A stretch of DNA of 63,390 nt from Bifidobacterium breve (GTDB taxonomy: Bacteria; Actinomycetota; Thermoleophilia; Solirubrobacterales; Solirubrobacteraceae). The stretch spans positions 1 through 63,390 of the forward strand of contig CAMCVN010000010.1 of NCBI GenBank assembly GCA_945881845.1, given 5' to 3'. The notes beneath the pieces were generated by a model that saw only the letters and a program-made list of their open reading frames with translations, was not told the DNA's origin and did not search any database. Shown one piece after another: positions 45,845-55,905 of this stretch; within the stretch, counting starts at the first letter, position 1, and each line of letters begins with the position of its first letter. The translations under genes and the position numbers were made by a program.

Positions 45845-46075
45845 CTACTCGGGGTAGCGGTAAATCAGTTTGCCTTCGGCGACCTCTTCGAGTGCGATCG
45901 TGAGGTAGTTAGCCGAGTGGCTGGCAACCATTGGCGGCGGGAACTCGTCGAAAGTTCCCTCACCGAGGTTGTGGTAGTAGCTGTTGATCTGGCGCGCACG
46001 CTTAGCGGCAACGATCACGGTGGCGTAATTCGAGTCCACCTGTTCGAGCAGGGCGTCAATCCGAGGAGCGATCAT
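45845..46075 (-). CDS. rpoZ: DNA-directed RNA polymerase omega subunit
   Basis: Omega helps assemble RNA polymerase by wrapping the beta-prime C terminus. The 76-residue protein has the family core: LEQVDSNYATVIVAAKRARQIN, then NYLTIALEEVAEGKLIY. It lies 5 bp after gmk and 22 bp before coaBC, all on the minus strand. Confidence 0.95.
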   Translation of the reverse strand: MIAPRIDALLEQVDSNYATVIVAAKRARQINSYYHNLGEGTFDEFPPPMVASHSANYLTIALEEVAEGKLIYRYPE

Positions 46076-46080
46076 GCTGA

Positions 46081-46647
46081 TCAGTCTACCGCCCCGCGCA
46101 GTTGGCCCTGAACGAGGCGCTCCAGCGACTCGACCGCGTCGCCAAGACGGTCGTTAACAATCACCTCGCTGAACTCGTCTTGAGCATCAAGCTCCTCGCG
46201 AGCAACGGTGAGCCGCTCGTCGATTGTCTGCGGCGAGTCGGTGCCGCGACCGACGAGCCGCTCGCGCAGAGTCTCAAACGATGGCGGCGCGATGAACACC
46301 TGAAGCGCCGACGGCATCGATTCGCGGATCTGTCGCGCGCCCTGGAGCTCAATCTCAAGCACGATTACGTCATCGTCTCGATCACTCTCCTGCAGCTCGC
46401 TACGCAGCGTGCCGTACTGCTGACCGGCGTAGCGGGCGTGCTCTGCGAACGCGCCCTCCTCAACTAGAAGGTCGAACTGCTCAGCGCCAAGGAAGTGGTA
46501 GTCGACGCCATCTCGCTCACCCGGTCGCGGCGAACGCGTTGTCGCCGAAATACTCAGCCTGACGCTGGGCATACGCTCACGCAGCAACCGGATGACTGTC
46601 CCTTTTCCGACCCCTGAGGGCCCGGTTATCACGATTACATGCGCCAT
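46081..46647 (-). CDS. gmk: Guanylate kinase
   Basis: Gmk phosphorylates GMP to GDP with ATP. The 188-residue protein has the P-loop GPSGVGKGTV at 8-17, the GMP-binding motif SISATTRSPRPGERDGVDYHF, and the lid region (RGTDSPQTIDERL). It is in the conserved mIHF-gmk-rpoZ order of actinobacteria. Confidence 0.97.
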   Translation of the reverse strand: MAHVIVITGPSGVGKGTVIRLLRERMPSVRLSISATTRSPRPGERDGVDYHFLGAEQFDLLVEEGAFAEHARYAGQQYGTLRSELQESDRDDDVIVLEIELQGARQIRESMPSALQVFIAPPSFETLRERLVGRGTDSPQTIDERLTVAREELDAQDEFSEVIVNDRLGDAVESLERLVQGQLRGAVD

Positions 46648-46677
46648 CAGCGCAGGCTAAGCGATCGTCCGGCGCGA

Positions 46678-47031
46678 CTAGCGGGTGCGGCTACGCAGCA
46701 ACTGAACGAGCTCGCCGCGCTGGCGATCGGATAGGCCACCGACGGTCTTGCTCGGTGAGATCCGAACCTGCTGAAGAATCTTGTTGGCCTTGACGCGACC
46801 GAACTTCGGCACTGCGAGCAGCAGGTCGAAGACCTTCGCAGTCTCGAGGTACTCCGGTGGCGATTCGAGCAGACGATCGATCGTCGCCTTGCCGGCGCGC
46901 AGGTCGCGCTTGAGCTTCGCGCGCTGGCTGCGAATCTGATTCGCACGCCCTAGAGCTTCCATCCGCTGGACCGTCGAACGCTCTGGTGCCTCTGCCGCCG
47001 CGAGTGAATTTTTTTCGGTTGCCGAAGCCAC
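46678..47031 (-). CDS. mihF: Integration host factor, actinobacterial type (mIHF)
   Basis: mIHF is an actinobacterial nucleoid protein that bends DNA, unrelated to proteobacterial IHF. The C-terminal helix-two-turn-helix is clear (VPKFGRVKANKILQQVRISP, SKTVGGLSDRQRGELVQLL), preceded by a basic helical arm RANQIRSQRAKLKRDLRAGK. I chose GTG at 47031 because a TATGCT -10 box ends 7 nt before it (leaderless); ATG 47043 or 47049 would add a few residues. The gmk gene follows 30 bp downstream. Confidence 0.9.
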   Translation of the reverse strand: MASATEKNSLAAAEAPERSTVQRMEALGRANQIRSQRAKLKRDLRAGKATIDRLLESPPEYLETAKVFDLLLAVPKFGRVKANKILQQVRISPSKTVGGLSDRQRGELVQLLRSRTR

Positions 47032-47082
47032 GACGGCGAGCATACACAACTCTGAGAGCGCTGCGAGGCGTGGCTGAAATAT

Positions 47083-47097
47083 TCGACTTAACGTCGA
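47083..47097. repeat. Operator-like palindrome upstream of mihF
   Basis: TCGAC-TTAAC-GTCGA is a perfect inverted repeat with 5-bp arms, centred about 58 bp upstream of the mihF start in a non-coding 123-bp gap. A further GTCGAG half-like site lies at about 47107. A repressor or nucleoid-protein site is possible. I cannot name the factor. Confidence 0.35.
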
Positions 47098-47154
47098 GTT
47101 GAGGTCGAGAGTTTTGACTTTCGTCGCGCCTCTAACCGCTGACCCGGGAGGCGC

Positions 47155-48018
47155 TCAGACCCGCCCAGCGAGCCCGTCGCGGATCTTGGCGGCGCTCATC
47201 GGATCGCGAAAACTCTCGGTACCTACTGCGATTACGAGCGCCCCGGCGTCAAGGAACTGGCGCGCGTTGGCGGCGCTGGTGATCCCACCCATCGCCACGA
47301 TTGGCAGCGCTATCGCTGCCGCCACAGCGCACGTTTGGGCCAGCGCGACGGCTCGGATTGCCGGCCCAGACTGCCCGCCGCCGCCGCCGCCGAGCCATGC
47401 CTGACCGGGCCGCGCCGGGTCGGCGGCGAAGGCCTTGAGAGTGTTAATCAGCGAGACGGCGTCGGCGCCTGCAGCCTCGGCGGCGGCCGCAACGAGTGCA
47501 ACGTTGGCCGTGTTCGGCGTCAGTTTGACGATCAGCGGCTTCGCCGTTTTGCCACGTACGGCGGCGAGCAGTTTGGTCAGTTCGGCTGGGTCGGAGCCGA
47601 TGTCGAGACCGGTCTTCACGTTCGGACAGGAGACGTTGAGTTCGATCGCCGCGACCTCGTCGCGGCCATCAATCGCCTCAAGTAGTTGGCCCACTTCGTC
47701 GGCGTTGGAGCCCATCACGTTCGTGATCACCGGCACCGGTAGCGTCGCCAAGTCGGGCAGATCGTGTTCGATGTAACCGGCTAGTCCGCGGTTTGGCAGG
47801 CCGATCGAATTGATCATCCCTGCCGCAGTCTCAAAGAGCCGCGGCGGCGGGTTGCCGAGCCGCGGTTCCAGCGTGATCGTCTTTGAAACGAATGCCGCGA
47901 AAGGGAATTCCCGGTCAACGCAGTCCCCGAATACACGCCTTGCTGCGATCACGTCAAAAGTTCCCGAACCATTAATGACGGGATGCGCCAGCTCGATCCC
48001 GCAGAGGTCGATCGTCAT
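47155..48018 (-). CDS. pyrD: Dihydroorotate dehydrogenase, class 1B catalytic subunit
   Basis: PyrD oxidises dihydroorotate to orotate with FMN; the 1B form passes electrons through PyrK to NAD. From ATG 48018 the 287-residue TIM barrel has VINGSGTFD, GNPPPRLFET, the catalytic Cys in ELNVSCPNVKTG, PLIVKLTPN, GGITSAANARQFLDAGA and GTESFRDP. The start overlaps pyrK by 4 nt, giving coupled 1:1 subunits. It is the last gene of the pyrimidine operon. Confidence 0.95.
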   Translation of the reverse strand: MTIDLCGIELAHPVINGSGTFDVIAARRVFGDCVDREFPFAAFVSKTITLEPRLGNPPPRLFETAAGMINSIGLPNRGLAGYIEHDLPDLATLPVPVITNVMGSNADEVGQLLEAIDGRDEVAAIELNVSCPNVKTGLDIGSDPAELTKLLAAVRGKTAKPLIVKLTPNTANVALVAAAAEAAGADAVSLINTLKAFAADPARPGQAWLGGGGGGQSGPAIRAVALAQTCAVAAAIALPIVAMGGITSAANARQFLDAGALVIAVGTESFRDPMSAAKIRDGLAGRV

Positions 48019-48842
48019 CCTCCGCCCCCTACCGTGAGCCAGTCGGCTGCGAGTTCGTCTGCCGCTACGACGGGGCCGTCGACGCAGCTGCGGCGGAAGC
48101 TGCCGTCGGCGGTCTTGACTACGCAGCCGTAGCAAGCTCCATAGCCGCAGGCCATCGGTGCCTCGAGCGCGAGCTGAGCCGGAACCCCGCTCGCGGTGCT
48201 GATTGCGCGGATAGCGTCGAGCATCTGCGGCGGGCCGCAGGAGTAGATAACTGCGTTCGCGTCACGGTCCAGTTCGGCCAACAGTAGTTCGGTCACAAGG
48301 CCGGCCTGGCCGACTGAACCGTCATCGGTCGCAACCTGCGCAGCCTCGAGAAACTCAGCTCCGGCCGCATGCTCGCTATCGCGGAAGCCCAGCAAAGCAG
48401 TCACTTCATGGCCCTGCGCGATCAGCTCCTGCTGAAGCATTGCGAGCGGCGCGACGCCGATCCCTCCGCCACAGAGAATCGCGCGAACCCCTGCCTGCGG
48501 AGCCGTGAAGCCGTTACCGAGCGGGCCGAGCAGTCGCAGGCCGTCGCCCAGTTCGAGTTCAGCGAGCCGCTCTGTGCCGGGGCCGACCGCCTCGAGCACG
48601 AACGAGAGTTGGCGGTCGGCGGCGGCCAGCACCGAAATGGCGCGCGGCAGGTAGGGCCGCTCGTCGCAGCCCCCACCCCACCTCTCCGAGCTCGCGAGCA
48701 TGTAGAACTGCCCCGCAGCCGGCTGCGGCCCGTCGGCGTCGGCGCAGCTGAATACTCGGTACGGACCGATCTCCTCGGTTCCGCTGATCGTTACTTCGCG
48801 CGTGCCAAACGGCGCCTGAACGCGGTCAGCGGCTTCGCTCAC
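48015..48842 (-). CDS. pyrK: Dihydroorotate dehydrogenase electron-transfer subunit
   Basis: PyrK carries FAD and a [2Fe-2S] cluster and passes electrons from PyrD to NAD. The 275-residue protein has a ferredoxin-reductase-like FAD domain ([11 protein letters not shown]), an NAD domain ([27 protein letters not shown]) and the cluster motif [13 protein letters not shown] with the fourth Cys in RRSCVDGP. It overlaps carB and pyrD by 4 nt each. Confidence 0.95.
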   Translation of the reverse strand: MSEAADRVQAPFGTREVTISGTEEIGPYRVFSCADADGPQPAAGQFYMLASSERWGGGCDERPYLPRAISVLAAADRQLSFVLEAVGPGTERLAELELGDGLRLLGPLGNGFTAPQAGVRAILCGGGIGVAPLAMLQQELIAQGHEVTALLGFRDSEHAAGAEFLEAAQVATDDGSVGQAGLVTELLLAELDRDANAVIYSCGPPQMLDAIRAISTASGVPAQLALEAPMACGYGACYGCVVKTADGSFRRSCVDGPVVAADELAADWLTVGGGG

Positions 48843-51800
48843 GCCTCCGCCTCAACCGAGCGCAAACCGCGATGAATCTCCTGCAGAGAGAGCACTTCTG
48901 CCTCGCCGCTGCGGGCCGAGGAGATCGCCCGCACTGCCGCCAAGCCACCGGCCAGCGTCGTTAGGCACGGGACGCTGCGAGCCACCGCTGAGCGGCGGAT
49001 CTCCCAACCGTCGGTGCGCGCGCCGGAACCTGTCGGCGTATTGACAACGAGCGTCACTTCGCCGCTCTCGATCATGTCGACGACGTTCGGCGAACCTTCC
49101 CCGACCTTCATCAGCTCGGTCGCCGGTACACCCATCCGCTCGAGCGCCTCGCGTGTGCCGCGCGTGGCGACGATCTTGAAGCCGAGGTCGTGGAGCGTCT
49201 GGGCAATCGCGACCGCCCCGGCCTTGTCAGAATCGGTGACGGTGATGAACGCCGTTCCGCCGTCGGGAAGCGCAGCGCCAGCGGCTGCTTGGGCCTTAGC
49301 GAACGCAGTTGGGAAGTCGCGCGCCACGCCCATCACTTCGCCGGTCGAGCGCATCTCCGGCCCGAGCAGTGCGTCGGCGCCGTCGAAGCGATCGAATGGC
49401 ATCACGGCCTCCTTGACCGAGACGTGGTCATGCCCCATAGGGTCGGCCGGAAGCTCTAGCTGCTCGATCGTCTCGCCAAGCATCAGGCGGCAAGCCAGCT
49501 TTGCCAGCGGCAGCCCGATTGCCTTGCTGACAAACGGCACTGTCCGCGACGCGCGCGGGTTGGCTTCGATCACGTAAAGATCGGCGCCGTAGACGGCAAA
49601 CTGGATGTTGCATAGGCCAACGACCCCGAGTGCCAGCGCGATCCCTTCGCTTTGGGCCCTGATGGCGGACATCATCTCGGGCCCCAACGAATGAGGTGGC
49701 AGCACGCAGGCACTGTCGCCAGAGTGGATTCCGGCCTCTTCGACGTGCTGCATGATGCCGCCAATCCAGACGCTGTTGCCGTCGCAGAGGGCGTCAACGT
49801 CGACTTCAATCGCATTCTCGAGGAAGCGGTCGAGGTAGATCGCGCGGCCGTCCTCGCGCACGTGGCGAGAGAGGTAATCCTTGAGGTCGTCCTGCGAGTA
49901 GACGATCTCCATCGCGCGGCCGCCGAGCACGTAGCTTGGTCGGACAAGGAGCGGAAAGCCGACCTCGTCTGAAACGCTCAGAGCTTGCTCAACCGAGTGC
50001 GCTTCAGCGTAAGGCGGCGCTTGGTAGCCGAGACTCTCCAGCAGTCCTCCGAAGCGGCCCCGGTCCTCGGCTAGGTCGATCGCGTCAACGCTGGTGCCGA
50101 GGACGTTGATACCGGCCTCGACGAGCCCTTCAGCGAGCTTTAGAGGCGTCTGGCCACCGAACTGGACGATTACCCCTTCGGGCTTCTCAATCTCGGCGAC
50201 AGCCAGCACATCTTCCAGCGTCAACGGTTCGAAGTAGAGACGATCGGAAGTGTCGTAGTCGGTGGAAACCGTCTCCGGGTTGCAGTTGACCATCACGGCG
50301 TCGCGGCCGCTGTCGCGGACCGTCATCGCCGCATGGACGCAGCAGTAGTCGAACTCGATCCCTTGCCCAATCCTGTTCGGCCCGGCGCCAAGGATCATCA
50401 CCGACGCGTTGTCGCCTCGCTCAACCTCGCCTTCGGCCTGCTGTTCCCAGCCCGAGTAGTAATAGGGCGTGCGGGCCTCGAACTCAGCGGCACAGGTATC
50501 GACCGAGCGGTAGACGCGTTCGCCCGCAAATGGAGCCTCGGGTTCGAGCGCGAGCTGTTGCAGCTGACGCAGGAACCACATGTCGACGAGGCAGGCTTCG
50601 TGAACCTGTTCCAGCGTTGCCCCCTGCCGGAAGGCCTCGAGCATGAAGTCATAGCGCTCGGCGCCGGCAGGCGTGAGCGCGGCAATCAGGTCATCAACGC
50701 CCAGCCCGTCGAGCTTGGCGTGGCTGTCGAGTTCGCGGCTGCGCATCGCCTTCGCAAACGCCTGCTGGAAGGTCCTACCAAAGGCCATAACTTCGCCAAC
50801 GCTCTTCATATGCGTCGAGAGACGCGGATCGGCGCCGGGGAACTTCTCGAACGCGAAACGTGGCCACTTGACGACGACATAGTCGATCGTCGGTTCAAAG
50901 CTGGCCGGCGTCACTTGCGTGATGTCGTTCGGAATCTCGTCGAGCGTGTACCCGACTGCCAACCGCGCAGCAATCTTGGCGATCGGGAAGCCGGTCGCCT
51001 TTGACGCAAGCGCCGACGAGCGTGACACGCGAGGATTCATCTCGATCACGAGAATCTCCTCGGTCGCCGGATTGACGGCAAACTGAACGTTCGATCCGCC
51101 CGTCTCGACTCCAACAGCACGAATAACGATTAGTGCCTGATCGCGAAGCTGCTGATAGAGCGCGTCGGTCAGCGTCTGTTGCGGCGCGACGGTCAACGAA
51201 TCGCCGGTGTGAACGCCCATCGGGTCGATATTTTCGATCGAACAGACGATCACGCAGTTGTCGTCACGGTCGCGCATCACCTCGAGCTCAAACTCGCCCC
51301 ACCCAAGTACCGACTGATCGAGTAGGACCTGGCCGATCGGCGAAGCCTCGATCCCGCGGGCAACGATCGCTCGGTACTCGGCTTCGTCGCGCGCGATCCC
51401 TCCCCCGCGGCCACCCAGGGTGAATGCTGGCCGTACGATCGCCGGCAGGCCAATGTCGCCGAGTGCCTCGATCGCCTGCTCAAGCGTCGTGGCAATTGCG
51501 CTGCGAGGCATCTTCAGCCCGGCTTCGGCCATCGTTTCGGCGAAGCGCTCGCGGTCCTCTGCGCGATCGATTGCTTCGTAGTCGGCGCCGATCAGCTCAA
51601 CGCCGAACCGCTCCAGCGTGCCGTCCTCAGCGAGCGCCTTGGCGAGGTTCAGCGCCGTTTGGCCGCCAAGCGTCGGCAGTAGTGCGTCGGGGCGTTCCTT
51701 CTCAATCACGGCAGCGACTGGGCCAGGTAGCAGCGGCTCGACGTAGGTCGCGTCAGCGAACTCGGGGTCGGTCATGATCGTCGCCGGGTTGGAGTTGACG

Positions 51801-51937
51801 AGGACGATCTCGTAGCCCTCCTCACGCAGCACCTTGCAGGCCTGCACTCCGGAGTAGTCGAATTCGGCAGCTTGCCCGATCACGATCGGGCCGGAACCAA
51901 TCACGAGGATCTTTTGAATGTCATCGCGCCGCGGCAT
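48839..51937 (-). CDS. carB: Carbamoyl-phosphate synthase, large subunit
   Basis: CarB makes carbamoyl phosphate from bicarbonate, ammonia and two ATP. The 1032-residue protein has two homologous ATP-grasp halves (first starts [21 protein letters not shown]; second has [20 protein letters not shown]), the oligomerisation domain between them, and a C-terminal MGS-like allosteric domain ([34 protein letters not shown]) where UMP is sensed in relatives. The start overlaps the carA stop by 1 nt. Confidence 0.98.
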   Translation of the reverse strand: MPRRDDIQKILVIGSGPIVIGQAAEFDYSGVQACKVLREEGYEIVLVNSNPATIMTDPEFADATYVEPLLPGPVAAVIEKERPDALLPTLGGQTALNLAKALAEDGTLERFGVELIGADYEAIDRAEDRERFAETMAEAGLKMPRSAIATTLEQAIEALGDIGLPAIVRPAFTLGGRGGGIARDEAEYRAIVARGIEASPIGQVLLDQSVLGWGEFELEVMRDRDDNCVIVCSIENIDPMGVHTGDSLTVAPQQTLTDALYQQLRDQALIVIRAVGVETGGSNVQFAVNPATEEILVIEMNPRVSRSSALASKATGFPIAKIAARLAVGYTLDEIPNDITQVTPASFEPTIDYVVVKWPRFAFEKFPGADPRLSTHMKSVGEVMAFGRTFQQAFAKAMRSRELDSHAKLDGLGVDDLIAALTPAGAERYDFMLEAFRQGATLEQVHEACLVDMWFLRQLQQLALEPEAPFAGERVYRSVDTCAAEFEARTPYYYSGWEQQAEGEVERGDNASVMILGAGPNRIGQGIEFDYCCVHAAMTVRDSGRDAVMVNCNPETVSTDYDTSDRLYFEPLTLEDVLAVAEIEKPEGVIVQFGGQTPLKLAEGLVEAGINVLGTSVDAIDLAEDRGRFGGLLESLGYQAPPYAEAHSVEQALSVSDEVGFPLLVRPSYVLGGRAMEIVYSQDDLKDYLSRHVREDGRAIYLDRFLENAIEVDVDALCDGNSVWIGGIMQHVEEAGIHSGDSACVLPPHSLGPEMMSAIRAQSEGIALALGVVGLCNIQFAVYGADLYVIEANPRASRTVPFVSKAIGLPLAKLACRLMLGETIEQLELPADPMGHDHVSVKEAVMPFDRFDGADALLGPEMRSTGEVMGVARDFPTAFAKAQAAAGAALPDGGTAFITVTDSDKAGAVAIAQTLHDLGFKIVATRGTREALERMGVPATELMKVGEGSPNVVDMIESGEVTLVVNTPTGSGARTDGWEIRRSAVARSVPCLTTLAGGLAAVRAISSARSGEAEVLSLQEIHRGLRSVEAEA

Positions 51938-53067
51938 CAGGCAGCCGCCTTAGTGATGCGCTCGACGAACTCATCGAAGAGGTGACGGGCGTCATGTGGA
52001 CCGGGGCCAGCCTCGGGGTGGTACTGAACGGTTGAGCCCGGAACGTCAAGCAGCGTCAGCCCCTCAACGGTGCGGTCGTACAGGTTCACATGGCTCAGTT
52101 CGGCGGCGCCGAAGTCTGTCTCCCAACGGATCGGCTCGTCGTTCTCTACGCGCAAGCCGCCATCGGGAGCGGCAACCGCGAAGCCGTGGTTTTGCGAGGT
52201 GATCTCGATCTTTCCTGTGCGCAGGTCCTTGACGGGATGATTTACGCCGCGGTGGCCAAACGGAAGCTTGAAGGTCTTGAGGCCGAGAGCGCGGCAGCAA
52301 AGCTGATGGCCAAGGCAGATTCCGAAGACCGGCTTCTTTCCGAGGACGCCGCGGACCGTCTCGACGACACCGTCGAGCGCCGCCGGGTCTCCTGGGCCGT
52401 TCGCGAGGAAGACTGCGTCGGGATCGTCGGCGAGCAGATCCTCCGCGCTGACGTTGCACGGATGGAGGTCCAGTCGCACTCCTCGCTCGACGAGCTGGCG
52501 CACGATCGACATCTTGATCCCCGTGTCGATCGCGGCGACGCGCGGCCCGGTATTGCCCTCGCCATGGCGGATCATCTGCGAAGGCCCAACCTCGGCAGCG
52601 AGGTTCTGGCCGTCCATTGGCGGCTCGGCTTCGATCGTCGCCGCTGCCCCACCCTCGTCTGTAGTGGCGAAGATTCCGCCGCGCATCGCGCCGCGACTGC
52701 GCAGGTGACGCACCAGCGCGCGTGTATCGACCTCGGTGATCGCCGGAATTTCGCTCGCTTCGAGCCAGTCGAGCCAACCTTGATCCGCGGTTGGCGCGTC
52801 GGCCGAGTTGTCGGCGGCTCGCATCACGACACCGCGAACGTGGATTCGGTCGCTTTCCATCGCCTGTTCACTGACTCCGTAATTACCGACGTGCGGCACC
52901 GTGAAGGTCAGAACTTGGCCCGCAAAAGACGGGTCTGTTACCGACTCCTGATAGCCGCCCATCGCGGTCGTGAATACGACCTCGCCGACCGAACCGCTTG
53001 ATGCCCCGCATAGCTTGCCTTCGAAACGTGTGCCGTCCTCAAGTAGGACGAAGCCATCTGCGCTCAC
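51937..53067 (-). CDS. carA: Carbamoyl-phosphate synthase, small (glutaminase) subunit
   Basis: CarA hydrolyses glutamine and channels ammonia to CarB. From GTG 53067 the 376-residue protein has the CPSase N-terminal domain ([32 protein letters not shown]) and the triad glutaminase with Cys in [15 protein letters not shown] and His/Glu in [11 protein letters not shown]. The GTG overlaps the preceding isochorismatase-like gene by 4 nt, so this start is favoured over any upstream one. Confidence 0.97.
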   Translation of the reverse strand: MSADGFVLLEDGTRFEGKLCGASSGSVGEVVFTTAMGGYQESVTDPSFAGQVLTFTVPHVGNYGVSEQAMESDRIHVRGVVMRAADNSADAPTADQGWLDWLEASEIPAITEVDTRALVRHLRSRGAMRGGIFATTDEGGAAATIEAEPPMDGQNLAAEVGPSQMIRHGEGNTGPRVAAIDTGIKMSIVRQLVERGVRLDLHPCNVSAEDLLADDPDAVFLANGPGDPAALDGVVETVRGVLGKKPVFGICLGHQLCCRALGLKTFKLPFGHRGVNHPVKDLRTGKIEITSQNHGFAVAAPDGGLRVENDEPIRWETDFGAAELSHVNLYDRTVEGLTLLDVPGSTVQYHPEAGPGPHDARHLFDEFVERITKAAA

Positions 53068-53603
53068 TTGATTAGCCCCTGGATCTCTTTGAAGTGTGGA
53101 TTCTTTGCGTCTTTGAGCAGCTCGAAGCAGATTGATTCGGTACTCGACGGCACGGCACCGGCGAGCGAGAGGCGCTGAATCGCCAGCGCGCGGTCGTCGG
53201 CGGCGCGCGAGCCGAGCGCGTCGCATGCCAACCACACCTCAACATCGGTCGCGAGCAGATCAAGCACGCTCTGCGCAACGCAGATGTGCGTTTCGATGCC
53301 GCAGACGATCACTTGATCTCGGCCGCTAAGTGAGAAGCCTGGGGCGTGAGCAGCGGAGAACGTTGTCTTCTCCACCACCAACGCACCGGCGAGGACGTCG
53401 TCCAGCTCAGAAACCGTCTTGCCGAGCCCCTTCGGGTATTGCTCGCTGACAATGATTGGGAGCTCGAGCAGCGTCGCAGCGCGCGCGAGGATCTGCGTTC
53501 GCGCGGTGATTGCTTCGGCATCTGGGATGACGCCCCGGAACGCCTCCTGGATGTCGACAACGAGCAACGCGGCCCTGTCGGCTTCGAGCCGCGCGCCGTT
53601 CAT
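53064..53603 (-). CDS. Isochorismatase-like cysteine hydrolase inside the pyrimidine operon
   Basis: This 179-residue cysteine hydrolase has the conserved Asp in LLVVDIQEAF (about 17), Lys in VVEKTTFSA (about 79), and the nucleophile Cys in VIVCGIETHICVAQS (about 107). The family includes nicotinamidase, isochorismatase, carbamoylsarcosine amidohydrolase and ureidoacrylate hydrolase; the ISOC1/YcaC-like pattern does not fix the substrate. It overlaps pyrC upstream and carA downstream by 4 nt each, so it must be co-translated with pyrimidine enzymes. A ureido or carbamoyl substrate is an attractive inference because the operon works on carbamoyl-aspartate. Confidence 0.88.
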   Translation of the reverse strand: MNGARLEADRAALLVVDIQEAFRGVIPDAEAITARTQILARAATLLELPIIVSEQYPKGLGKTVSELDDVLAGALVVEKTTFSAAHAPGFSLSGRDQVIVCGIETHICVAQSVLDLLATDVEVWLACDALGSRAADDRALAIQRLSLAGAVPSSTESICFELLKDAKNPHFKEIQGLIK

Positions 53604-54976
53604 TGCGCCGCCTGGTCAGGATCCGGCGCGGCACTCAGCGCGAAACTTCTCTGCCGGTATGCGACAGCGCCGTCGGCAACAGTCAGCAGCACACGCCCGA
53701 AGAGCATGCGGCCACCAAAAGCGCAGTTCTCGGAGCGACTTTCGTAGCCGTCCTCGCCGACGCGCCATTCTTGGTCAAGATCAACGAGCACCAGATTGGC
53801 GCTCTCGCCGATAGTCATCTGCGGAATCTGAAGACCGAAGATCGCGCCGCCGCATGTCATCTTCTCGATCAGCATCTCGATGCTCATCAGTCCGCTGCGA
53901 ACAAGCTCGGTGTAACAGGCCGCGAACGAACTCTCGAGCCCGGTCGTGCCCATCGGCGCCTGCTCGAACGGGACTTCCTTTTCATGCGCGCTGTGCGGCG
54001 CGTGGTCGGTCGCGATGCAGTCGATTGTGCCGTCAAGCAGGCCGGCGATGAGCGCCTGGCGGTCGGCCTCGGTCCTCAGCGGCGGGTTCATCTTCATCCG
54101 CGTGTCAAGCGTGCGCACCTCCTCCTCGGTAAAGCAGAGGTGATGCGGGCTGACCTCAGTCGTGACGTTGTAGCCGAGCCGCTTCGCCTCGCGGATTGCC
54201 GCGACCGACTCGGCACAGCTGAGGTGCTGCATGTGGACTGTTCCACCTTCATATCCGGCCAACGCCGCGTCGCGCGCAACCATCGTCGACTCGCTGGTGC
54301 TGGGTATTCCGCCGATTCCAAGCACAGCACTGACTGCGCCCTCGTTCATCGAGCCGCCGGCAGAGAGCGACGGGTCCTCCTCGTGGAGTGCGAGCACACC
54401 GCCCGACATCTGCTGGTACTGGAGCGCCTTGCGCAACATCCCTGCCGACTCGACCGGCATCCCGTCGTCGGTGAAGCCGGCCGCACCGGCGGCGCGCAGC
54501 TCCGACATCGCAGTTAGCTCCTCGCCTCCTAGGCCAACGGTGATCGCGGCCAAGAAGCCGACCGGGACGCGCGCCTCACGGCGGGCCGCCTCGCGCAGCG
54601 AGCGCATTACGGAGGCCGAATCGACAACCGGGTCGGTGTTCGGCATTGCCAGCACGGCGCAGAAGCCGCCAGCAGCGGCCGAGCGGGTACCGGTCTCAAT
54701 GTCTTCCTTGTGCTCGTGGCCGGGAGTGCGAAGGTGGATGTGCGGATCGACGAAGGCTGGGAAGAGGTGGAAGCCGCTCCCGTCGATCTTCTCCGCATCA
54801 GGGCCGGCTGTGAGCGTGCCCGGGGCGCCAATCTCAGCGAGTTGCCCGTCGCTGACTGCAACGTCGAAGACGCCGTCAATTCCGGCCCGCGGGTCGATCA
54901 AATGCGCGCCGGTGATAATTAGGTCGGCTTCTGCCGCCGTGCCACGAACGAGCAGTTGTTCTCTGCGGCGCGTCAT
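53600..54976 (-). CDS. pyrC: Dihydroorotase
   Basis: This class I dihydroorotase closes carbamoyl-aspartate to dihydroorotate. The 458-residue amidohydrolase has the zinc motif DPHIHLRTPGHEHKEDIETG (about 77-96), HEEDPS, the MQHLSCAES and VTTEVSPHHLCFTEE histidine regions, and the catalytic Asp in CIATDHAPHS. The substrate-binding NPPLR and PFEQAPMGTTGLE motifs are kept. It overlaps pyrB and the isochorismatase-like gene by 4 nt. Confidence 0.96.
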   Translation of the reverse strand: MTRRREQLLVRGTAAEADLIITGAHLIDPRAGIDGVFDVAVSDGQLAEIGAPGTLTAGPDAEKIDGSGFHLFPAFVDPHIHLRTPGHEHKEDIETGTRSAAAGGFCAVLAMPNTDPVVDSASVMRSLREAARREARVPVGFLAAITVGLGGEELTAMSELRAAGAAGFTDDGMPVESAGMLRKALQYQQMSGGVLALHEEDPSLSAGGSMNEGAVSAVLGIGGIPSTSESTMVARDAALAGYEGGTVHMQHLSCAESVAAIREAKRLGYNVTTEVSPHHLCFTEEEVRTLDTRMKMNPPLRTEADRQALIAGLLDGTIDCIATDHAPHSAHEKEVPFEQAPMGTTGLESSFAACYTELVRSGLMSIEMLIEKMTCGGAIFGLQIPQMTIGESANLVLVDLDQEWRVGEDGYESRSENCAFGGRMLFGRVLLTVADGAVAYRQRSFALSAAPDPDQAAQ

Positions 54977-55905
54977 GCGGACTGGTGCTCCGGCACCGGA
55001 TCAAAGGCCCGTGAGGCGGCCAGTACCTCGAAGAGGACTGCCATTCGCACGACAACACCGGCAGCGACCTGCTCAAGGATCAATGACTGGGCGCAATCAA
55101 CGACCTCATCGGAGAGCTCTACTCCGCGGTTAACCGGCCCTGGGTGCATCAGCAGAGAGCGAGTACCGAGCCGGCGTTCGTCGATCTGGAAGAGCGAGGC
55201 GTACTCGCGCAGGCTCGGCAGGTAGGCCTGCTGCATCCGCTCGTTCTGCATCCGCAGCGCGTAAACAACGTCGGCTTCGTGCAGGTCATCGAGCGAATAG
55301 CGGACCTCGACGCCCATCACTTCGATGTCGCGCGGGAGCAGCGTCGGGGGTCCCGCGATGGTCACCTGCGCCCCCATCTTCTGGAAGCCGAGAATGTTTG
55401 AGCGGGCCACACGCGAATGGAGCACGTCGCCGACAATCCAGATCTTGACGCCGTCGAGCGACCCCAGCCGACGACTGAGCGTATAAATGTCGAGCAGCGC
55501 CTGCGTTGGGTGCTCGTGTTTGCCGTCGCCAGCGTTGATGATCGCGGCGTCGGTCCACTCAGCGACCAGCGCTGGCGCTCCAGCCCATGGGCAGCGCACG
55601 ACGATCGCATCAGGCCTGTGGGCGCTCAGCGTCTGAACGGTGTCTTTCAGCGACTCGCCTTTCTCGGTTGATGAGCCGGAGGCGCTGAAGTTGACTACGT
55701 CGGCGCTGAGCCGCTTGGCTGCGAGTTCGAATGAGCTGCGCGTGCGCGTGCTCGCTTCGTAGAAGAGATTCAGCACCGTGCGACCGCGCAGCGCTGGCAC
55801 TTTCTTGATCTCGCGCTCGTGGTTTTCGGAGAACGCCGCGGCGCGGGCACAGATCCGCTCGATGTCCTCGCGGCTAACGTCTTCGATGCTTAGTAGATGC
55901 TTCAT
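54973..55905 (-). CDS. pyrB: Aspartate carbamoyltransferase catalytic subunit
   Basis: PyrB joins carbamoyl phosphate and aspartate. The 310-residue protein has the carbamoyl-phosphate motif FYEASTRTRSSFE (about 48-60), the lid Ser/Lys region SSTEKGESLKDT, HEHPTQALLDI and VYALRMQNER in the aspartate domain, then HPGPVNRGVE. No regulatory pyrI gene is next to it. It is the second gene of the operon, coupled to pyrR by a 4-nt overlap. Confidence 0.97.
   Translation of the reverse strand: MKHLLSIEDVSREDIERICARAAAFSENHEREIKKVPALRGRTVLNLFYEASTRTRSSFELAAKRLSADVVNFSASGSSTEKGESLKDTVQTLSAHRPDAIVVRCPWAGAPALVAEWTDAAIINAGDGKHEHPTQALLDIYTLSRRLGSLDGVKIWIVGDVLHSRVARSNILGFQKMGAQVTIAGPPTLLPRDIEVMGVEVRYSLDDLHEADVVYALRMQNERMQQAYLPSLREYASLFQIDERRLGTRSLLMHPGPVNRGVELSDEVVDCAQSLILEQVAAGVVVRMAVLFEVLAASRAFDPVPEHQSA

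Noticed and set aside
52090-53001. A 303-codon plus-strand open frame
   Set aside because: Antisense to carA with no recognisable domain; carA is complete with its triad.
53603-54517. A 304-codon plus-strand open frame
   Set aside because: It lies antisense to pyrC, whose active-site motifs are complete. Long antisense frames are common in G+C-rich genomes, and no family motif is seen in this one.
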